Below are positions 57,949 to 64,000 of a DNA stretch of 64,000 nucleotides, one piece after another. A program made the position numbers and the translations under genes. The notes beneath the pieces are model-generated. The model was not told where the DNA came from. It saw only the letters and a list, made by a program, of their open reading frames with translations, and did not search any database. Positions within the stretch are counted from its first letter, which is position 1. Each line of letters opens with the position of its first letter. Source of the stretch: Lachnospiraceae bacterium (GTDB lineage Bacteria > Bacillota > Clostridia > Lachnospirales > Lachnospiraceae); assembly GCA_015056905.1 (NCBI GenBank), contig SVFI01000003.1, positions 62,001-126,000 of the forward strand, given 5' to 3'.

Positions 57949-58038
57949 CTTCTAATACCTCCAATCACTTCCCATATCATACCACTTTCCACATGGAAAC
58001 GTCAAGGTCTCTCCTGCATCCTTAACCGGATGAAAATT

Positions 58039-59703
58039 TCATTTCCACTCCCCGCTCTGAAGGAACATCGCTGCCCTTTGTTCCGCCTTCGAAATAATCT
58101 TTTTCTCATAGCCGAGCACCGCGAGAAGCTTAATCGCATTGCGGCTCGTCGCCCTTCCATTTTCAAGCAGATAATTAAATTTTACATCATTATCCTCGAT
58201 GGCTTCCTCAAAATGATAATTTTCATAACGCTCTTCCAAAAGCATTGTCAGTTCAATATCGTGTGTCGCCGCAAAGCAAAACACGCCATCTTCTGATAAC
58301 TGCTGCAAAATCTGTGAGGCCGCTGCGATTCGCTCCACCGTGTTCGTTCCGCGAAGCACCTCATCGACAAAACAAAGCACCGGTGCCGCGTCTTCTTTAG
58401 CCGCATCAATAATACGCTTGAGCGCCTTAATTTCCACAATGAAATAGCTTTCGCTACCTGCAAGATCATCCCTCAGCGCCATGGAAGTATATACACGGTA
58501 GAAAGATGTCCGATACTCCTTCGCACACACAGTATGCACTGTCTGCGCCATAATCTGCGCCACAGCGACTGTTTTTAAAAACGTCGACTTACCCGACGCG
58601 TTTGAACCGGTCAGAAGCATTCCTCTTTCTATTTCAAACGAGTTAGCCACAGGCTCTGTCAGTAGCGGATGATAAATCTGCATTGCTGACATGGTTGCTT
58701 CCGGCTCACCGAAGTCAGGCTGACAATATTGCGCAAGACTTGCACGATACGCACCAACAGATATCATACTTTCGATATATCCCATCGTCTCTATGATAGC
58801 TATGATATCCTCTTTATACTTTTTACATTCCGCAAGCATCGTATTAAATTTTATAAGATTCAGATGAAGCCCCATACGAACATAGTCAAGAAAAATATCC
58901 AGAGGATTTCCGCTCATTGTATTCTGATACATAAGGAGCGAAGAAAAACGGCTGAATTTTCCAAACTTTTTCCTCCGGTTATCCATCTGCTCCACCAAAT
59001 CAGAAATCGCATCCACACCGCAGGCAGAAAACTTGCTTTCCATGCGAAGCACTCGGAGAACATAGGCAAACGTTGTAATATACGGGTCTATATCCCCTTT
59101 TTCCTTAAAATAAGTAACAAGGTTATAGCACAACAACATGGCAAGAATCAAAAGACCGGCACCGGCATTCCAAAAACAGACGACAAGCGACACTACCATA
59201 AGCGCCAACACAAGATAATGTCTTGTGTTCTTGCGTTCACCGAGGTTGCTTAAATAATCCATATATTCATAGATGGAATATTTCCCCGTTCTTCCGATTT
59301 GTGCAAACAAAAGCTGAAGTGCCACTCTCTCATCCGGATGATTCATAAAATACCCGATGAGTCTCTCCCTCTCCGAAAGCTGCGCTTCATCCTCACACGG
59401 GCAGCGTAAAATCCGGTAAAGCATTTCCTCTCCTGTCGCAGAATACGTGTAGTCCATCCTGCAGAACAATCGGTCCATGTCAAGGTCGTTCCACGTAATA
59501 TCATCAATACCCGTTCTGCCGCCAAAGCGTTCGGCAATCTTTAACAGCCGCCCTTCCGGATACTTCTTATCCGGCATTTTTCCGTATTCTTCATACAATT
59601 TTCGGCGAAAGATTTTTTTTCGTTTTCTTTCATCCAAAGCGCAACGAACCATATAAAACATCAAAAACAGGACAAGCGTCGCACCGAAAATGATATACTC
59701 CAT
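58039..59703 (-). CDS. MutS-family ATPase-domain protein with N-terminal membrane segments (MutS paralog)
   Basis: GMLLTGSNASGKSTFLKTVAVAQIMAQTVHTVCA, FVDEVLRGTNTVERIAAASQIL; hydrophobic N-terminus and mid segment. Confidence 0.88.
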   Translation of the reverse strand: MEYIIFGATLVLFLMFYMVRCALDERKRKKIFRRKLYEEYGKMPDKKYPEGRLLKIAERFGGRTGIDDITWNDLDMDRLFCRMDYTYSATGEEMLYRILRCPCEDEAQLSERERLIGYFMNHPDERVALQLLFAQIGRTGKYSIYEYMDYLSNLGERKNTRHYLVLALMVVSLVVCFWNAGAGLLILAMLLCYNLVTYFKEKGDIDPYITTFAYVLRVLRMESKFSACGVDAISDLVEQMDNRRKKFGKFSRFSSLLMYQNTMSGNPLDIFLDYVRMGLHLNLIKFNTMLAECKKYKEDIIAIIETMGYIESMISVGAYRASLAQYCQPDFGEPEATMSAMQIYHPLLTEPVANSFEIERGMLLTGSNASGKSTFLKTVAVAQIMAQTVHTVCAKEYRTSFYRVYTSMALRDDLAGSESYFIVEIKALKRIIDAAKEDAAPVLCFVDEVLRGTNTVERIAAASQILQQLSEDGVFCFAATHDIELTMLLEERYENYHFEEAIEDNDVKFNYLLENGRATSRNAIKLLAVLGYEKKIISKAEQRAAMFLQSGEWK

Positions 59704-59706
59704 GTT

Positions 59707-61005
59707 CTATTTAAACCTTTCCGCGATGGCATTGGCTTTTCTGTAAAGTTCTTCCGCATCTTCACCGATGTCGAACCTGCCATCCTCATATAAAATCTTT
59801 CCGTTAATCATTGTCATTTTCACATTCTGCTTGCTTCCGCTGTACACAATGTTCTTGGCAATGTTATTGATTGGTTGCATGTTAGGTTGATGCATATCAA
59901 TCATAATAAGGTCTGCATATTTACCCTCTGCAAGCACATCACAGTCCGTGAGTCCCATCGCCCTGGCTCCGTTTACGGTCGCCATGCGCAGTACCTCAAG
60001 TGCATCCACGCTCGCAGCATCCTTGTTTAAATATTTCGCAAGTCCTGTCACAAGGAACATTTCACGGAACATATCCAGACAGTTGTTGCTTCCTGCTCCG
60101 TCCGTTCCGATAGCTACCGGAATTCCCTCATCAAGGAAACGCTGCACCGGAGCAATGCCACTTGCCAGTTTTAAATTGGAAGCAGGATTGGTCACCGCAG
60201 TCAAACCACGTTTTTTAAAGATTTCAAAGTCTTTGTCATCCAAATAGATACAGTGGTATCCGCCGCCTCCGAAATCATATAACCCCAGCTTGTCAAAAAG
60301 TTGTGTCGGTGACATCCCGTAACGCTCAAAACATTCTTTTACCTCAAGTTCCGTCTCGGAATTATGTGCAAAGAACGGTGCTTTATATTTCTGCACCATC
60401 GCCGCAATCGTTTCAAGCAATTCCATGGAACAAGTGTATTCCGCATGAAGTCCAAGCATATAGGAGGACAGACTGTTTTTCTGATTTAATTTCAAAAAAC
60501 GTTCCTCCATCACATGTGGCTCCGGTCCGAAATTATTAATTCCGCTCACCTGTACATTTCTCATTCCGCATTCCGTATACGCATCAACGATTGTCTCCGG
60601 TGTCAGATACATATCAAACACCGCAGTCACACCGCTTGTCAGATATTCAAGCACCGACATCTTGGTCAGTTCATAAACATCCTGCCCCGTCATCTGTCCT
60701 TCGACCGGAAAAATTCTCTTTTCCAGCCATCCCTGAAGCGGTTCATCATCCGCAATCGAGCGGAACAATACCATTGCCGAATGCGCGTGTGCATCTTTAA
60801 ATCCCGGCATTAAAAGATTTCCCATACAGTCAATCTCTCTGTCCCATGTAAGTTTCCCGCCGCCGATTTTTTCATAAATCACTGCTTCCTCGCATAGCTC
60901 ACCGACATAAACGATTCTCTCACCGCTTACCCAAAGTTGTCCCCAGACAACTTCAATCGGTTCCTCCATCGTAAGTATTCTCGCGTTATAAAAACGAATA
61001 TTCAT
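59707..61005 (-). CDS. Amidohydrolase (MTA/SAH deaminase-like)
   Basis: LMPGFKDAHAHSAM, GLHAEYTCSMELL, AIGTDGAGSNNCLDMF, GARAMGL. Confidence 0.88.
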   Translation of the reverse strand: MNIRFYNARILTMEEPIEVVWGQLWVSGERIVYVGELCEEAVIYEKIGGGKLTWDREIDCMGNLLMPGFKDAHAHSAMVLFRSIADDEPLQGWLEKRIFPVEGQMTGQDVYELTKMSVLEYLTSGVTAVFDMYLTPETIVDAYTECGMRNVQVSGINNFGPEPHVMEERFLKLNQKNSLSSYMLGLHAEYTCSMELLETIAAMVQKYKAPFFAHNSETELEVKECFERYGMSPTQLFDKLGLYDFGGGGYHCIYLDDKDFEIFKKRGLTAVTNPASNLKLASGIAPVQRFLDEGIPVAIGTDGAGSNNCLDMFREMFLVTGLAKYLNKDAASVDALEVLRMATVNGARAMGLTDCDVLAEGKYADLIMIDMHQPNMQPINNIAKNIVYSGSKQNVKMTMINGKILYEDGRFDIGEDAEELYRKANAIAERFK

Positions 61006-61019
61006 GTAAATGTACCTCT

Positions 61020-61442
61020 CTATCCTTCAAGATTCTCTGCGCCGAAACCTTCCGGCAAAAGCTGTTCCAGTGTAAAAAGCTTGTATTCCGATACATTCTT
61101 TGCTACAATAATCTGCATTGTCTCCGGATTACAAAATTCCATCATTACCTGTCTGCATACTCCGCATGGTGCCGCATAATCTCCGCTGCCACCCCTCTTA
61201 CCGCCGACAATTGCAATGGCCGAAAAAACTTTTTTCCCTTCACTGACGGCCTTAAATATCGCTGTCCGCTCCGCACAGTTCGTCGGACTGTATGCTGCAT
61301 TTTCGACATTACATCCGGTATATATCTCTCCGTCTTTCGTCAGCAGAGCGGCTCCGACCATATAGTTTGAATATGGCGAATACGAAAACTCTCTCGCTCT
61401 CTGCGCTTCCTCAATCAATCGGATGATTTGATCTTTTTCCAT
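61020..61442 (-). CDS. cdd: Cytidine deaminase
   Basis: GCNVENAAYSPTNCAERTAIFKAVSEG, PCGVCRQVMMEF. Confidence 0.94.
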   Translation of the reverse strand: MEKDQIIRLIEEAQRAREFSYSPYSNYMVGAALLTKDGEIYTGCNVENAAYSPTNCAERTAIFKAVSEGKKVFSAIAIVGGKRGGSGDYAAPCGVCRQVMMEFCNPETMQIIVAKNVSEYKLFTLEQLLPEGFGAENLEG

Positions 61443-61459
61443 ACATTTTCCGCCTTTCG

Positions 61460-62284
61460 CTACACAAAACGTTTTACACTCTCTGTCACCAATTTTTTAA
61501 ACAAAGGTGCTGTCTTATCCGCCGCTTCCTGCACTTCCTTATGTGTCAGCGGTGTCGGAGAAAGTCCGGCTCCGAGATTACAGATGCAGGAAATACCGCA
61601 GATGCGCATTCCCATATGATTTGCAGCAATTGCTTCCACCGTCGTTGACATTCCGACCGCATCCGCACCAAGAATTCCGGCCATGCGAACTTCTGCCGGT
61701 GACTCATATGACGGTCCCGTAAACTGGATGTATACACCTTCCCTAAGGTCAATGCCATTCTCATATGCTGTATCACGAATGATTCTCGCAAGCTTTTTAT
61801 CATAAATCTCACTCATATCAGGGAATCTTGTTCCAAGCTCATCCATATTCGGTCCAATGAGCGGATTCGGTGCAAACACCGAAATCTGGTCACTAATCAG
61901 CATGAGATCGCCGGCTGCAAATGCAGGATTCACTCCTCCTGCTGCATTTGTCAAAAACAAAATTTCTGCTCCCATCAGTTTCATTAGTCTTGTCGGAAGC
62001 ACAACATCCGAAATCGGATATCCCTCATAATAGTGCACACGCCCTTTCATACAGACAACCGGAACTTCTCCGACATACCCGAAAATAAATTTTCCTGCAT
62101 GTCCCGGAACAGTAGAAACCGGAAATCCTTTGATATCCTCATACGAAATCTCGCACTCCACACGGATATCATCGGCATAATCACCGAGTCCCGAACCAAG
62201 CACAATCGCTACCTTCGGTACAAAATCTGTTTTCTCCCTTACACTCTTTAAACAATCCTGAAGCTTTGCATATACCTCGTTCAT
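61460..62284 (-). CDS. Purine-nucleoside phosphorylase
   Basis: VLGSGLGDYADDI, VPGHAGKFIFG, GRVHYYEGYP, LTNAAGGVNPAFAAGDLMLISDQI, AVGMSTTVEAIAANHMGMRICGISCICNLGAG. Confidence 0.95.
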   Translation of the reverse strand: MNEVYAKLQDCLKSVREKTDFVPKVAIVLGSGLGDYADDIRVECEISYEDIKGFPVSTVPGHAGKFIFGYVGEVPVVCMKGRVHYYEGYPISDVVLPTRLMKLMGAEILFLTNAAGGVNPAFAAGDLMLISDQISVFAPNPLIGPNMDELGTRFPDMSEIYDKKLARIIRDTAYENGIDLREGVYIQFTGPSYESPAEVRMAGILGADAVGMSTTVEAIAANHMGMRICGISCICNLGAGLSPTPLTHKEVQEAADKTAPLFKKLVTESVKRFV

Positions 62285-62300
62285 AAAAATACCTCCCTTA

Positions 62301-63713
62301 TCAATTGTCGTATGCTTTCACATACACAAAATTCTCATTATTCCTCGTCATTTCATACAATGGGTTTAATATTGCTTCCAACAGATGTCCGCCCTCCGCC
62401 TCAGACACCTTCACATCTGTTCCGAGCGATTCGCTAATCTGCGATATTGTCATATCATCCAAAAATACCTGCTCGCCGCTTCTAAGCATATTGGACGGAA
62501 GAAGCACAACATCACCGAGTCCGCCTTCCTCTTGTGAAACATCAAGAAGCTGCGCCAGAAGGTCTTGCCCCGTCACAAGCCCCGAAACCGTGATGGTCTC
62601 TCCGAAGAAATCATTTCGAATCGGTACCACACGAATATGGATGTTCGGAAACCGTGCTGCTATTGTATCCGCAAATTTCTGCAATGTCGGATAGGCCAGT
62701 TTTCCGGTTGCAATTGTCACTTTTCTTTGTATTTTTTGCAGTTGTCCGCATGCCCCCTCATCTTCCAGTAGTCTCTTCCACGCCTCATCAAATTCTGTCA
62801 TTAAAAGCCGCATCATACCGACACCGTTCTCCAGCTGAATATATCCGTCATACCGTTCTTCTTGTGGAAACGGGCGCTGTGCCAGGATATACCATTCATC
62901 ACTTGCATGAATGAAATGAAGCCCGTACTCCTCATAGCATATTTGCTGATATCCTTCAATCAAATCAATAATCTGCTCCGCCTCCTGCTTGGTAAAAAGT
63001 TCCAGCGGATACAAACCGTCTCTATACTTTGTAATTCCGGCCGGTACAACCGACACGCTCCGCATAAACGGAAGATACTTCATAAGATCCTCAATCGAGC
63101 GTTTCAATTCCGCGCCATCATTGACTCCTTTGCAGCAGACAATCTGTCCGTTCATCTCTACATGTCCTTCATACAGTTTGTCCAAATATTTAAGTTTCTC
63201 CCCTGCAAAACGGTTACTCAGCATCTTGCAACGCAACTCCGGATTCGTCGTCTGCACAGAAATGTTAATCGGCGCAAGCTGCATCCGTATAATACGGTCA
63301 AAATCCTCATCCGTCATATTCGTCATCGTAATATAATTTCCCTGCAGAAAAGAGAGTCTGGAATCATCGTCCTTAAAATACAACGTCTCTCTCATTCCCG
63401 GTGGCATCTGATCAATAAAGCAGAAAATACATTTGTTCGTACAACTCTTGTACTCACTCATCAGCCCGTTTTCAAACTCAATTCCCAAGTCGTCATCAAA
63501 CTCTTTGTCAATCTCCAACAGCCACTCTTCACCGTCCGGCTTACGAATCAGCACTTCAATATATTCATCTTTTATCAAAAATCTGTAATCAAAAACATCT
63601 TTTATCTTTTGGTCATTAATTGACAAAAGCACATCGCCCGGCTCGATTTCCATCTCCTCGGCAATCGAATCCGGAAGCACTTCTTTAACCACATGTTCAT
63701 AACATTTTTTCAT
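62301..63713 (-). CDS. DUF512-family protein (PDZ plus radical-SAM-like)
   Basis: EIEPGDVLLSINDQKIKDVFDYRFL, CTNKCIFCFIDQMPPGMRETLYFKDDDSRLSFLQGNYITMTN. Confidence 0.9.
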   Translation of the reverse strand: MKKCYEHVVKEVLPDSIAEEMEIEPGDVLLSINDQKIKDVFDYRFLIKDEYIEVLIRKPDGEEWLLEIDKEFDDDLGIEFENGLMSEYKSCTNKCIFCFIDQMPPGMRETLYFKDDDSRLSFLQGNYITMTNMTDEDFDRIIRMQLAPINISVQTTNPELRCKMLSNRFAGEKLKYLDKLYEGHVEMNGQIVCCKGVNDGAELKRSIEDLMKYLPFMRSVSVVPAGITKYRDGLYPLELFTKQEAEQIIDLIEGYQQICYEEYGLHFIHASDEWYILAQRPFPQEERYDGYIQLENGVGMMRLLMTEFDEAWKRLLEDEGACGQLQKIQRKVTIATGKLAYPTLQKFADTIAARFPNIHIRVVPIRNDFFGETITVSGLVTGQDLLAQLLDVSQEEGGLGDVVLLPSNMLRSGEQVFLDDMTISQISESLGTDVKVSEAEGGHLLEAILNPLYEMTRNNENFVYVKAYDN

Positions 63714-63897
63714 CTGATTTTCACCTGATTTTCCTGTCAACTTTTTACTGTCACTCTTGTCTATTATCATATCAAGAATTCTCATTCTCTTCAAGTCTTG
63801 TCGGACGTTCTGACGCTATCGTGTTGCCACCATTCCCCACACGACACAACGGGTTAAAGTTTAAATTACGGCATGGGCACATAAAACTTCTTTATAA

Positions 63898-63936
63898 AAA
63901 AATACCCGAGTTTTTTAATTCCTCGGGTATTTTTAC
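63898..63936. terminator. Terminator-like hairpin
   Basis: AAATACCCGAG-ttttttaattc-CTCGGGTATTTTT. Confidence 0.75.
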
Positions 63937-64000
63937 TTATAAGTTTCATATATACCCAAAACACCTAACAAAGTAGAAATAGATAACATAATTTTGGGTA

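Noticed and set aside
1-64000. CRISPR arrays, rRNA and tRNA genes
   Set aside because: No regularly spaced direct repeats of CRISPR type, no Cas proteins, and no recognisable rRNA or tRNA sequence on visual reading.

Overview
This 64 kb window looks like a chromosomal segment from a spore-forming Clostridia, probably Lachnospiraceae (lineage inferred from gene content: cotJABC, GerA-type germination protein, Rex, [FeFe] hydrogenase, anaerobic NrdDG). Most of it is ordinary core metabolism: nnrD/E, rex, ABC-F, an XRE-cupin regulator with potABCD, an RluA-type synthase, GlgX-like enzyme, Sir2, UvrD-like helicase, gltX, [FeFe] hydrogenase, nrdDG and nucleoside salvage. The accessory part (about 26-52 kb) contains the strongest signal. 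A degenerate, phage-derived large-serine-recombinase element (about 46,226-50,402) sits inside the P-loop (Walker A) codons of an ABC-transporter ATPase gene. Joining its flanks restores ...GLIGPNGAGKTTIMK... in frame. A second, truncated copy of a very similar recombinase (about 28,206-28,961) abuts a different ABC ATPase gene at the same Walker A position. Both copies keep the same arm motif (GTGCTACT) exactly 12 bp from the junction core, and the reconstructed attP is symmetric. I propose an integrase lineage whose attB is the ABC-transporter P-loop coding sequence. Between the two copies lies a run of 17 tightly packed, same-strand genes with unrelated predicted functions. Other points of interest are a lone BECR-fold-nuclease-like ORF, a GC-rich micro-locus with a 12-codon ORF, tandem NrdR-like boxes upstream of nrdD, a UvrD-like helicase with no canonical start codon upstream of its Q-motif, and several motif-dense intergenic regions. 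All assignments come from reading the sequence and ORF translations. No database search was run.
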